A stretch of 24,788 nt of DNA, from assembly GCA_964558295.1 (NCBI GenBank), contig CAZLDQ010000071.1, forward strand, positions 1 through 24,788, in the 5' to 3' direction. Shown piece by piece: positions 8,115 through 16,074 of this stretch; the stretch's first letter is position 1; every line of letters begins with the position of its first letter. The position numbers and the translations under genes are program-made. Source of the DNA: JBDKTH01 sp964558295. GTDB taxonomy: Bacteria > Planctomycetota > Planctomycetia > Pirellulales > Thermoguttaceae. The notes beneath the pieces are model-generated. The model did not search any database. It was not told the origin of the DNA and saw only the letters and a program-made list of their open reading frames with translations.

Positions 8115-8713
8115 ACCATCTGATCATTACCAGTCTGCTTCTGGCAGAGCGTTCGCGAATCCTCGAGATCGCCCAGGCCTTTCGCGCAAACCATCAACAA
8201 CATTCCGCCCATGAGACACTGCTTTGGCTGACCATCGTCTTCACCTTGGCCGGGGCACTTCTGGTGCTCAACCGGCTTCTCGATCGCCGCGATCAGGACC
8301 AGCGACGGGTGAACCAGCCGCTACGGCTGTTTCTGGCCTTGTGCAAAGCACACAGACTGAACTGGTCAGAACAGTGGCTGTTGTGGCGGGTGGCGCGCTG
8401 CCAGCGGCTGCGCGACCCGGGGCGTTTGTTCCTCGAACCAGAACGGCTTGACTCGACCAATCTCAGCCCCACTCTGCGACTCCGCTGGGCCCAACTTCGG
8501 CAGTTGCGCGAACGGCTTTTCCGCGGCCTTCCGGGCGAGGAATCGTCTTCCGCCACCCATATAGATGCTGAGGAACCATGCCCACCGGCTTCACTCGACG
8601 AGTTGGCCAGCGGGGCCTTCACCGTACCGCTCGATCAATCGTGGGCCATCTCCACTTGGTCACCACAAGCGCAAATCAGCGTCGAAGATACGGGTCCCCC
8701 CCTTCCCGGCTAA
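8111..8713 (+). CDS. single-pass membrane protein coupled to the HEAT-repeat gene
   Basis: This 200-residue protein begins with GTG at 8111, overlapping the preceding stop by four bases. It has one clear membrane helix at about residues 36-57 (LLWLTIVFTLAGALLVLNRL) after a short amino-terminal part. A basic, helical region follows (about 58-145, including LNWSEQWLLWRVARCQRLRDPGRLFLEP), and the tail is low-complexity, acidic and Pro/Ser-rich. The positive charges after the helix place the long part in the cytoplasm. I do not recognise the family. The helical segment vaguely recalls regions found next to PilZ domains, but no PilZ motif (RxxxR, D/NxSxxG) is present. Context makes it the membrane anchor for the HEAT protein. 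Confidence 0.65.
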   Translation: MNHLIITSLLLAERSRILEIAQAFRANHQQHSAHETLLWLTIVFTLAGALLVLNRLLDRRDQDQRRVNQPLRLFLALCKAHRLNWSEQWLLWRVARCQRLRDPGRLFLEPERLDSTNLSPTLRLRWAQLRQLRERLFRGLPGEESSSATHIDAEEPCPPASLDELASGAFTVPLDQSWAISTWSPQAQISVEDTGPPLPG

Positions 8714-8741
8714 CCTCGACCGCTGGGCTCAAGAAACGCTG

Positions 8742-8764
8742 CGGGGGCAAGCTGGCAGCCCCCG
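8742..8764. terminator. hairpin between convergent genes
   Basis: CGGGGGC at 8742-8748 pairs perfectly with GCCCCCG at 8758-8764 around a 9-base loop. It sits between the converging membrane-protein gene (stop 8713) and coiled-coil gene (stop 8790). No T-run follows on either strand, so intrinsic termination is only possible and not certain. Confidence 0.4.
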
Positions 8765-8789
8765 TGCAAGAACCGAGTGCCTCCAAGAA

Positions 8790-10211
8790 CTAGTAGGCCC
8801 CCCCGACGGCGCTACGCGGCGGTTTGCGAGGCTGGAAGACGGGGCTGACGCTGCCATCGGAAACACGAGGAACCTGACCGTCAGGTAACCGCGGACGGAA
8901 ATCCTCGGGATTCGCCCCCTTCCCGTAGCGGACCACAGGCGTCTGGTTCTTCCAGCCCATCTTTTTCAACAGTTCCGACAGCGGCACCTTCTGGACCCCC
9001 AGCGTGTCAGCATCTCGAATCATCCGGACGCGCTGTTCGCCGACGACTCGGGGCGTATTCTCATCATGCTCCCGTCCCAGGATCAGGAAGCGAGTGTTCG
9101 TGTCCATCTTCCCCGTCCGTTTTCCGGCGTCGTCCAACTCCGCCACAATAATTCCGCCGGTCATCGTAATCAGGTTGCGGACGATCTCCGTGTCGCTCTT
9201 CCCATCGCCGTCCACATCCATCCCGTCGGTCAAGGCAAAGCGTTGACGCTCACCCGGCGTCCAAATGGGCGTATGGATCAAGTCACCTGGGACGATCGGA
9301 TCCGAGATCTTGTCTTCGACAATCCGCGCTTCGGCCAGATGCTCGCCGAGGACCTGCGTGACTTCAATGTCAGCCTTCTTCTCTGCCTTAGCCATGTCGG
9401 TAGCATCTGAGGAATAGACGGCAAAGGTAGTCTGCCGAGTCAGACCGTCCGCTTGCCCCAGATTGATCCAAACCACACCGTCGCGTTGACGAACCCAACT
9501 AATCCGGCCGTCGGCGTCCTCGAAAGTAGTTTGGGTCACCTTAGCGAGATCCTGACTGCGTTTTTCCAGCGATTTTTCCAGCGTGCCGACAAGCTTCTTC
9601 TGTTCGTCCATGTTCTTCTTGATATTGTCCATCGCCGCGATGGCGTCCTTTTGAGCCTTGGCCATCTTCTGCGCCAGTTCCGTCTTCTGCTGGCTAATCA
9701 ACTGGCGATCTTCATTGAACTTACCACGTTCCTCGGCCAAGTCCTTTTGCGCGGCATCTTGAGCGGCCTTGAACTGATCGAGTTGCGGCTGCTTGGTCGC
9801 TTCCACCAGTTCCCGCACGGTCTTCTCGTCCTGCAAGGCCACCTGCAACTCAGCAATCGTCGTGTCCTTCTTGCGGATTACGCCAAAGAGGTATTCGAGC
9901 ACCTTCCGGTAGTCGCGGGCATTTTCCTCGAAGTTGGCCGCGTAGGTCTCCATCTGTTTGTTGAACTCTTCATGGATCGCATCCATCTTGTCGGTTTGTC
10001 CACACCCGATAAGACGTTTCAACTCCGTATTGTCCTTCTCGGCACTTTCAGCCTTGAGTCGATCGGCGTTGGCTTGATCCAGGTTAGCCTTGGCCTTCAA
10101 GGTAGCTTCCTCAAACTTGCGGAAGAACATGAAGGTGGTCACTCCGAGCACAAGGGTAAGTGCCACGAAGATGATCAACGCGATGTGCAACCCTTGGTTT
10201 TCTCGCGCCAT
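8790..10211 (-). CDS. membrane-anchored coiled-coil protein of unknown function
   Basis: This 473-residue protein has one amino-terminal membrane helix (about residues 9-30, HIALIIFVALTLVLGVTTF) and a long Lys/Glu/Gln-rich coiled coil (about 31-245). A globular part follows. Its first section (DGVVWINLGQADGLTRQTTFAVYS ... VPGDLI, about 255-325) resembles the small beta-barrel seen at the end of FlgT-type proteins. Its second (about 345-395, with NLITMTGGIIVAELDD and NTRFLILG) has the outline of a BRCT-like fold. A Pro/Arg-rich tail ends the protein. Both fold suggestions are by eye. Few basic residues before the helix leave topology open, but the bulk is probably periplasmic. The start is ATG at 10211 with AGGAG (complement of 10222-10226) upstream, and a consensus promoter lies at 10357-10385. 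Possibly a cell-envelope structural protein. Confidence 0.7.
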   Translation of the reverse strand: MARENQGLHIALIIFVALTLVLGVTTFMFFRKFEEATLKAKANLDQANADRLKAESAEKDNTELKRLIGCGQTDKMDAIHEEFNKQMETYAANFEENARDYRKVLEYLFGVIRKKDTTIAELQVALQDEKTVRELVEATKQPQLDQFKAAQDAAQKDLAEERGKFNEDRQLISQQKTELAQKMAKAQKDAIAAMDNIKKNMDEQKKLVGTLEKSLEKRSQDLAKVTQTTFEDADGRISWVRQRDGVVWINLGQADGLTRQTTFAVYSSDATDMAKAEKKADIEVTQVLGEHLAEARIVEDKISDPIVPGDLIHTPIWTPGERQRFALTDGMDVDGDGKSDTEIVRNLITMTGGIIVAELDDAGKRTGKMDTNTRFLILGREHDENTPRVVGEQRVRMIRDADTLGVQKVPLSELLKKMGWKNQTPVVRYGKGANPEDFRPRLPDGQVPRVSDGSVSPVFQPRKPPRSAVGGAY

Positions 10212-10356
10212 GACGGAAATGCTCCTTTACAGCGGCATGCGTCCGCATCGATTGACCGGACACAGCAAAAGAAACGTGCCTCTCCTCGGACGACAGCCGA
10301 ACCGTCGCCATAACCAACCGCGATCTGTTCTCAGAAGAGCAGAGAGTCTGAAATCG

Positions 10357-10385
10357 ATTCTAAATACGCCCAAAACCACTGTCAA
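10357..10385 (-). promoter_or_regulatory. consensus sigma70 promoter for the coiled-coil gene
   Basis: Read on the minus strand, TTGACA (complement of 10380-10385) and TAGAAT (complement of 10357-10362) are separated by exactly 17 bases. That is a perfect -35 box and a five-of-six -10 box. Transcription would start about 140 bases before the ATG at 10211. Confidence 0.65.
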
Positions 10386-10433
10386 TTAAAAAACCCCCTA
10401 GCAGTGGGCAAGTGGCGAACCGCCGTTTTCCCT

Positions 10434-10450
10434 CGATAAATCGCGATAAA
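10434..10450. repeat. phased direct repeat CGATAAA
   Basis: CGATAAA occurs at 10434-10440 and again at 10444-10450, one helical turn (10 bp) apart, in the space between the two divergent promoters. This arrangement suits a dimeric DNA-binding protein, but chance is not excluded. Confidence 0.3.
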
Positions 10451-10570
10451 CAGGGGTGAAGCAACAACCCGATACTCACACATTGACAGCATCCCTCCCC
10501 CCCTCTAATAGCCCCTCAAATCAAGCGGTTATAGTCCGCCTCGCTCAGCTCACACGGGACCTGACGAGCC

Positions 10571-10599
10571 TTGACATCCCCCCGGGAAGGGTGTAGGAT
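10571..10599 (+). promoter_or_regulatory. sigma70 promoter for polA
   Basis: A perfect TTGACA at 10571-10576 is followed after exactly 17 bases by TAGGAT at 10594-10599 (four of six matches to TATAAT). It points at polA, whose ATG lies 117 bases after the -10 box. Confidence 0.55.
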
Positions 10600-10715
10600 T
10601 TCTGAGTATGGGAGTGGGCAGGACTTGCTATAGCCCCTGGGGCATCACCGCCTAGCAGCAAGCGTCCCCAATCGCGGTTGCCCTCCTTCTCGTCCCCCCG
10701 TTCGTCGATCCACTG

Positions 10716-13574
10716 ATGGCCAAACACTCCCCATCGAAGCAGAAGCAGCTCTTTGACTCGCAGCCAGAGGCCGAGGTTCAGCCGGCTCGGATGCCAACGT
10801 CGCCAGAGGAGGTTCTTGCCAGCGCAGTGCCCTTTACCAAGACGTCCCCTCCGGTCAGCCTCGAGGGGAAGACCGTCTACGTGATCGACTCGCATTCGCT
10901 GATCCATCAAGTATTTCACGCTTTGCCTGAGATGACCAGCCCCCAAGGAGAGCCGGTCGCGGCTGTGTTTGGCTTTGCTCGCGATCTGTTCTTCCTGCTC
11001 GAACAAAAGCGGCCCGACTACTTGTTCTGCGCGTTCGATATGCCGGGCAAGACGTTCCGCCACCAGATGTACGACCAGTACAAGAGCCACCGTCCAGAGA
11101 TGGACATCGACTTGATTCCGCAGATCGGCAAGATTCGGGAAGTCATCGAGGCGATGGGAATCCCCGGTCTGGGCGTGGAATCTTATGAGGCGGACGACAT
11201 TTTGGCGACCCTTGCACAAATCACCGCCAAGCAGGGTGGCCAATGCTTTCTCGTAACGGCCGACAAAGACTGCCGGCAGTTGATCAACGACCGGGTTTTT
11301 GTCTACAACATCCGCAAGAACCAAGTGATCGACCGCGAGGCGCTCAAGGCCGATTGGGGAATCGCACCGGAGCAGGTCGTTGACTTTCTGGCTTTGGTTG
11401 GCGATTCGGTGGATAACGTTCCTGGCGTGCCATTGATTGGTCCCAAAGGTGCGCAACAGTTGCTCCAGCAATTCGGCAGCCTCGACGCACTCTACCAACG
11501 TGTGGAAGAGCTTCCCAAAGGCAAGAAGAAGGAAAACCTGATCGCTTCGCACGACCAAGCCCTCTTGAGCCGAGAACTGGTGCGGCTGGATCACAATGTC
11601 CCCGTACCGATCGACTGGGAAGCAGGCCGTACAGGAAGACTTCATCCTGAGCGACTGCGGGGCCTATTCCAGCGATTCGGGTTCCGCAGCCTAGTGGAAA
11701 AAGTTGATTCGCTTGCCGGTTCAGTGGGCCCAACTCAAGAGGCAGGCAAACAGTTGGAGCTTCACCATCGGCTCGTTGATACCCCCGAGGCCTTGACCGC
11801 GTTGGTCGAAGAGCTTCGCCAACAGAAGAGCCTCTCCGTCGACTTGGAGACCACGAATATCTGGCCCCGCTGGGCAGACATTGTCGGCATCGCCCTGGCT
11901 TGGAACAACGACCAAGGATGCTACGTGCCGGTTCGTGGCCCCGTTGGGGAGCAATGCCTAAATCTGCAAGCGACGCTGGAGGTTCTGCGTCCGATCCTAG
12001 AGGATCCCGCAATCGAGAAGATCGGGCAAAACCTGAAGTACGACATGATCGTGCTGCGGTCCAACGGAATCAATCTGGCTGGCGTGGGGTTCGACACGAT
12101 GGTGGCCAGCTATCTGTTGGACGCTGGCGAGCGCACCCACAACCTCGACGACTTGGCCAAGCACTATCTGGGCCACACGACCATCAAGATTTCTGAGTTG
12201 ATCGGCACGGGCAAGAACCAGAAGCGCATGGACGAAGTACCGATCCGCCAAGTGGCCGACTACGCAGGCGAAGACGCCGTGCTGCCGCTTCATCTGCGTC
12301 CGATTCTCGCCAGGCGTTTGACCGAGGATAAGCTGGAAAAGCTGTTCACCGACGTGGAGATCCCCCTGATCGACGTACTCGTCGAGTTGGAATACAACGG
12401 CATCAAGGTCGACATTGAACGGCTCCGGGAATTGAGCCGCCGGTTCGGGGAGCGAATCGCGACGATTGAACAAGAGATCCACACATTGGCTGGGCGCGAG
12501 TTGAACATCGCTTCGCCGAAGCAGCTTCAGCAAGTGCTCTTCGAGGAGTTGAAGCTGCCGATCATTAAGAAGACCAAGACCGGCGCGAGCACGGACGCCG
12601 AGGTCCTTGAGGAATTGGCGGCCGTACATCCCTTGCCGGCCAAGATCGTCGAATACCGACAGTATACCAAGCTGAAAAGCACCTATGTGGATGCGTTGCC
12701 CCAGATGGTCAATCCGAAGACCGGGCGAGTGCATGCCTCGTTCCACCAGGCGGTCACGGCCACCGGACGCCTAAGTTCCAGCGACCCGAATCTGCAAAAC
12801 ATCCCGATCCGCACACAAGAAGGTCGGGAAATCCGCTCCGCCTTCATTCCAGGCAGTCCGGACTGGCAGCTCCTGGCCGCCGACTACTCGCAAATCGAGC
12901 TTCGCGTGCTGGCCCATTTCTCGGCAGACGAGCGGCTTCGCGAGGCCTTTGCCAAGGACGAGGATATCCACGCCCGGGTGGCAAGTCAGATCTACAACGT
13001 CCCTTTGAATGAAGTCACGTCGGACATGCGGCGTCAGGCAAAGACAGTGAACTTTGGGGTGGTTTACGGACAAAGCCCCTTTGGACTGGCCAAAGAGTTG
13101 CGAATCGACAAGCAGGAGGCGGCGAGGTTCATCGACGCCTACTTTGCGGGCTATCCGGGGATCGAAAAATTCCTCAATCGGGTGCTGGCCGACTGCCAAA
13201 CGAGTGGTTATGTTAGTACTATCCTGGGACGCCGGCGTGCCATCGGTGGCGTACGAGCCGAGCCGGGGCGGCAGCGGAACCTAGCCGAACGGACTGCGAT
13301 CAACACCGTAATCCAAGGCTCGGCAGCCGACCTGATCAAGCTGGCCATGTTGGGCATCCACCGTCGGCTCCGGACAGAAGGCCTTTCGGCGAAAATGCTG
13401 CTACAGATCCATGACGAATTGATCTTCGAGGCCCCAGCCGCGGAGATTGATGGATTGGCCGCGCTAGTTGTCGAAGAAATGGCCGGAGCACACCCACTGG
13501 ATGTCCCCCTGAAAGTGGATGTCAAGGTGGGGCCCAATTGGGCCGATGCGAAGCCGTGGAACAAGGTTGGTTAG
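10716..13574 (+). CDS. polA: DNA polymerase I
   Basis: This 952-residue, three-domain Pol I fills gaps in replication and repair. After a 50-residue low-complexity extension comes the 5'-3' flap exonuclease (Asp58 in VIDSHSLI, FDMPGKTFRHQMY, SYEADDILAT, TADKDCRQL, GDSVDNVPG). The proofreading 3'-5' exonuclease has all its acidic motifs: Asp376/Glu378 in VDLETT, NLKYDM and YAGEDAV, so proofreading should be active, unlike in Thermus or Bacillus Pol I. The polymerase domain shows motif A (LAADYSQIELR, Asp723), motif B (RRQAKTVNFGVVYG, with the Phe that favours deoxynucleotides) and motif C (QIHDELIFE, Asp900-Glu901). The ATG at 10716 has no Shine-Dalgarno sequence, and an internal start closer to the nuclease domain cannot be excluded. 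It heads the housekeeping run, with coaE 42 bases downstream. Confidence 0.97.
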   Translation: MAKHSPSKQKQLFDSQPEAEVQPARMPTSPEEVLASAVPFTKTSPPVSLEGKTVYVIDSHSLIHQVFHALPEMTSPQGEPVAAVFGFARDLFFLLEQKRPDYLFCAFDMPGKTFRHQMYDQYKSHRPEMDIDLIPQIGKIREVIEAMGIPGLGVESYEADDILATLAQITAKQGGQCFLVTADKDCRQLINDRVFVYNIRKNQVIDREALKADWGIAPEQVVDFLALVGDSVDNVPGVPLIGPKGAQQLLQQFGSLDALYQRVEELPKGKKKENLIASHDQALLSRELVRLDHNVPVPIDWEAGRTGRLHPERLRGLFQRFGFRSLVEKVDSLAGSVGPTQEAGKQLELHHRLVDTPEALTALVEELRQQKSLSVDLETTNIWPRWADIVGIALAWNNDQGCYVPVRGPVGEQCLNLQATLEVLRPILEDPAIEKIGQNLKYDMIVLRSNGINLAGVGFDTMVASYLLDAGERTHNLDDLAKHYLGHTTIKISELIGTGKNQKRMDEVPIRQVADYAGEDAVLPLHLRPILARRLTEDKLEKLFTDVEIPLIDVLVELEYNGIKVDIERLRELSRRFGERIATIEQEIHTLAGRELNIASPKQLQQVLFEELKLPIIKKTKTGASTDAEVLEELAAVHPLPAKIVEYRQYTKLKSTYVDALPQMVNPKTGRVHASFHQAVTATGRLSSSDPNLQNIPIRTQEGREIRSAFIPGSPDWQLLAADYSQIELRVLAHFSADERLREAFAKDEDIHARVASQIYNVPLNEVTSDMRRQAKTVNFGVVYGQSPFGLAKELRIDKQEAARFIDAYFAGYPGIEKFLNRVLADCQTSGYVSTILGRRRAIGGVRAEPGRQRNLAERTAINTVIQGSAADLIKLAMLGIHRRLRTEGLSAKMLLQIHDELIFEAPAAEIDGLAALVVEEMAGAHPLDVPLKVDVKVGPNWADAKPWNKVG

Positions 13575-13616
13575 GAATTGGCGCAACTGTCTTGCAGAAC
13601 CTCGCGATGCGATAAT

Positions 13617-14234
13617 ATGCTGGTGATTGGTCTGTTGGGTGGCGTGGCCAGCGGCAAGAGCTTGGTAGCCAAGGAGCTGGAACGGCTCGGCGCCGGCCAC
13701 CTTGACGCCGATCGGGCCGGCCACGAGGTGTTGCGGCTGCCGCGGGTGGAAGCTGCGGCTCGACAGCGGTGGGGGGCAGGAGTGTTCAATACAGCAGGAC
13801 ATATTGACCGTTCCCAACTGGCTCGTCTTGTGTTTGCTGCCCCCCCGAACGGCCCCCGTGAACGCAAGTACTTAGAACAATTGACGCATCCGGAGATCGG
13901 CCGACTGCTGGAGCAACAAGCCCGGCAGTGGACGGCCGAGGGTCTACCGGCGGCCGTTTTGGATGCACCGTTGCTTTTGGAGGCTGGTTGGGATAAGTTT
14001 TGTGATACATTGGTATTTGTCGACGCGCCGCGTGAGGTGCGTCTGGGGCGAGCGTTGGCCCGGGGCTGGACGGAAAGCGAGTTTTCCGCCCGGGAGAACG
14101 CCCAGGAACCTTTGGACTTGAAGCGTAAGCGTGCCGATGTGGTAATAGATAACGCCACCTCCTTTGAGCAGACTCGTGAGCAAGTCGAGCGCTTCTGGCA
14201 ATCGCTAGTCGGCGGTCCGGCCGAAGCCCGATAA
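13617..14234 (+). CDS. coaE: dephospho-CoA kinase
   Basis: This 205-residue P-loop kinase phosphorylates the 3'-OH of dephospho-CoA, the last step of coenzyme A synthesis. The nucleotide-binding loop is GLLGGVASGKS at the amino terminus. The CoaE-specific DADRAGHEVL (CoA-binding Asp) and the PLLLEAGWDKFCD segment follow, with the lid region RALARGWTESEF after. The frame opens at a TTG at 13578, but homologues start right before the P-loop, so the ATG at 13617 (MLVIGLLGG) is chosen; no clear Shine-Dalgarno sequence precedes it. It lies 42 bases behind polA and probably shares its transcript. polA-coaE adjacency is common in bacteria. Confidence 0.93.
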   Translation: MLVIGLLGGVASGKSLVAKELERLGAGHLDADRAGHEVLRLPRVEAAARQRWGAGVFNTAGHIDRSQLARLVFAAPPNGPRERKYLEQLTHPEIGRLLEQQARQWTAEGLPAAVLDAPLLLEAGWDKFCDTLVFVDAPREVRLGRALARGWTESEFSARENAQEPLDLKRKRADVVIDNATSFEQTREQVERFWQSLVGGPAEAR

Positions 14235-14316
14235 CCCCTTCCCGCAATTCCCGTTGCCCTTGATTCCCTTGGTTCGTTCTCTCGGCGGTCGCCGGAACAA
14301 CCCCTAGAACCCCACC

Positions 14317-14339
14317 GCTGACACTCTCTGCGTGTCGGC
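14317..14339 (+). promoter_or_regulatory. hairpin in the rho leader
   Basis: GCTGACAC (14317-14324) pairs with GTGTCGGC (14332-14339), one G-T wobble, around a 7-base loop. It lies 28 bases before the rho ATG and just before its AGGAG at 14354-14358. rho leaders in other bacteria carry autoregulatory attenuators, so this could be part of one, but no T-run follows. Confidence 0.3.
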
Positions 14340-14367
14340 CCCCTGCATCTCTCAGGAGCAATTGAGC

Positions 14368-15933
14368 ATGACCGACTCGAAAGACACGGATTCCACCCCG
14401 GTGGAAACGAGTAACACCGAACTGTTTGAGACGGTGTCCGAGGAACGCCCGTCCGACGGCAAGTCGTCGGTGCGACCACGGCGTGGCAGTCTGTCCGGCC
14501 GAGGTCGAGCGAACACCGCCGGTAAGGAAAAGCCGAGAGAGCGGGAGCGAAGTGCAGACGCCCTGGACCTCGAGAGCGAACCGCTTTCGCTGGCTGAAGA
14601 AATCGCCGAACAAGGCAGTCTTCTCGACGACGATACCGACGAACATTACGAGCAAATCAAGCAGTCGGGCGATACCCACATCGCCGAGTTACAGCGGATG
14701 TCGATGTCGGAGTTGATCGAGGAAGCCCGCAAAGAGCAACTGTTCGACTGTGCGGGAGTGAAGAGACAGGATCTGATCTTCAAGATCCTCAAGGAACGCG
14801 TCAAGCTCAACGGCCTGATGTACGGCGAAGGAACCCTGGAGGTTCTTCCCGATGGTTTCGGGTTCCTGCGAAGTCCCGATTACCACTATCTCTCCTGCCC
14901 CGACGATATTTATGTCTCCCCGAGTCAGATTCGGCGGTTCGGGCTGCGGACAGGGGCGACAGTCTCCGGACAAATCCGCCCGCCCAAGGAGAACGAGCGT
15001 TACTTCGCCCTACTGCGTGTCGAGGCCATCAACTACGAAGATCCCGCGCTGATGTCGTCGAAGATCTTTTTCGACGACCTGACGCCACTTCATCCCGATC
15101 AGCGAATTGTCATGGAAGGGCCGGACGGCGACATCAACACCCGCGTCGTGGATATGATCATCCCCGTAGGCTTCGGCCAGCGTGGCTTGATCGTCAGCCC
15201 CCCCCGCGCCGGCAAGACGATCCTCATGCAAAAGATGGCCAAGGCCGCCTTGGCCAACTATCCCGAGCTCTACGTGTTCATGCTCCTTATTGACGAGCGT
15301 CCCGAAGAGGTGACCGACATGGAGCGGCAGGTTAAGGGGCCCAATTGCGAGGTGATCAGCTCCACCTTCGACGAGCCCGCCTCGCGGCACATCCAGGTCT
15401 CGGAAATGGTCCTCGAAAAGGCCAAACGGATGGTCGAATACGGCAAGGACGTGATGATCTTCCTGGATTCGATCACTCGTCTGGCACGAGCTTGGAACTC
15501 CGAATGCCCGCACTCCGGAAAGATCCTCTCCGGCGGTGTAGACGCCAATGCTTTGCAGCGGCCGAAGCGATTCTTCGGCGCCGCCCGCAAAGTCGAGGAA
15601 GGCGGTTCGTTGACGATCGTCGCCACGGCCCTGATTGACACGGGCAGTAAGATGGACGAGGTGATCTTCGAAGAGTTCAAGGGGACGGGCAACCTGGAGA
15701 TCGTGCTGGATCGGCGTCTCGTGGACAAGCGGATCTGGCCGGCGATCGATATCATCCGCAGCGGTACCCGCCGCGAAGAGATGCTCATGGATCCCGAGGA
15801 GCATCGTCGCGTTTGCGTCTTACGACGAGTGCTCAACGAGATGAACCCGCCCGACGCCATGGAGTTCCTCGTCACCCGGCTGCAAAAGACCAAGACGAAT
15901 GCAGAATTCTTGATGAGCATGAATATGCGGTGA
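14368..15933 (+). CDS. rho: transcription termination factor Rho
   Basis: This 521-residue hexameric RNA helicase releases transcripts from RNA polymerase. It carries an acidic-basic, probably disordered extension of about 100 residues, rich in Ser, Arg and Glu, before the region homologous to the E. coli start. Then follow the Rho_N helices (SMSELIEEARKEQ), the cold-shock-type RNA-binding domain (GVKRQDLIFKIL ... DGFGFLRS, CPDDIYVSPSQIRRF, IRPPKENERYFALL) and the ATPase. Walker A is PPRAGKT (278-284) and Walker B is VMIFLDSITRLARAW. The Q/R-loop region GKILSGGVDANALQRPKRFF, and EEFKGTGN, are intact. The ATG at 14368 is chosen because AGGAG lies at 14354-14358; an in-frame GTG at 14332 would add 12 residues without a site. 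It lies 133 bases after coaE. Confidence 0.97.
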   Translation: MTDSKDTDSTPVETSNTELFETVSEERPSDGKSSVRPRRGSLSGRGRANTAGKEKPRERERSADALDLESEPLSLAEEIAEQGSLLDDDTDEHYEQIKQSGDTHIAELQRMSMSELIEEARKEQLFDCAGVKRQDLIFKILKERVKLNGLMYGEGTLEVLPDGFGFLRSPDYHYLSCPDDIYVSPSQIRRFGLRTGATVSGQIRPPKENERYFALLRVEAINYEDPALMSSKIFFDDLTPLHPDQRIVMEGPDGDINTRVVDMIIPVGFGQRGLIVSPPRAGKTILMQKMAKAALANYPELYVFMLLIDERPEEVTDMERQVKGPNCEVISSTFDEPASRHIQVSEMVLEKAKRMVEYGKDVMIFLDSITRLARAWNSECPHSGKILSGGVDANALQRPKRFFGAARKVEEGGSLTIVATALIDTGSKMDEVIFEEFKGTGNLEIVLDRRLVDKRIWPAIDIIRSGTRREEMLMDPEEHRRVCVLRRVLNEMNPPDAMEFLVTRLQKTKTNAEFLMSMNMR

Positions 15934-15940
15934 AGTAGTA

Positions 15941-15975
15941 CACAGCACACAGTAGGCGGCAGGTCGTAGGCAGAG
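15941..15975 (+). repeat. degenerate seven-base repeat array after rho
   Basis: Five consecutive heptamers CACAGCA, CACAGTA, GGCGGCA, GGTCGTA, GGCAGAG can be laid out without gaps, sharing a loose NNCRGYA pattern. The array starts seven bases after the rho stop. It is unrelated in sequence to the CCCAATT array 50 bases further on. Confidence 0.5.
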
Positions 15976-16023
15976 GAAGAGACAGGACTGATGCAGCCAG
16001 TTGCGTTGAATTCTGCAAGGCCG

Positions 16024-16065
16024 CCCAATTCCCAATTCCCAATTCCCAATTCCCAATTCCCAATT
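16024..16065 (+). repeat. perfect tandem array, CCCAATT x6
   Basis: Six exact, uninterrupted copies of the heptamer CCCAATT lie between rho and the ribH core, ending 9 bases before the GTG at 16075. The ribH frame is open through the array back to an ATG at 15991; there it would encode two copies of the heptapeptide PNSQFPI. Each copy gained or lost would shift that frame. Confidence 0.95.
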
Positions 16066-16074
16066 CCTCCCGCA

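Larger units (their letters stand above)
10212..10715. other. 504-base divergent regulatory region
   Basis: This gene-free region lies between the coiled-coil gene (minus) and polA (plus). It contains a consensus promoter on each strand, a helically phased direct repeat, and a second + strand candidate (TTGACA at 10483-10488 with TCTAAT at 10504-10509, but only a 15-base spacer). The polA leader from the main promoter is about 110 bases, with no Shine-Dalgarno sequence before its ATG. I see no small gene here. Confidence 0.6.

Noticed and set aside
6938..8212. Long minus-strand open frame (424 codons) opposite the HEAT-repeat gene
   Set aside because: Its composition is Ser/Arg-rich, as expected from the complement of a GC-rich coding strand, and the plus strand has clear HEAT repeats and a good ribosome-binding site.
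9453..10313. Plus-strand open frame of 286 codons opposite the coiled-coil gene
   Set aside because: The Leu/His-rich translation is the mirror of the Glu/Lys/Gln coiled coil on the minus strand; no start signal.
10545..11645. Minus-strand open frame of 366 codons overlapping polA
   Set aside because: It lies antisense to the certain 5' nuclease domain of polA and covers the polA promoter.
13571..14679. Minus-strand open frames opposite coaE and the start of rho
   Set aside because: Shadows of the conserved coaE and rho genes with biased composition.
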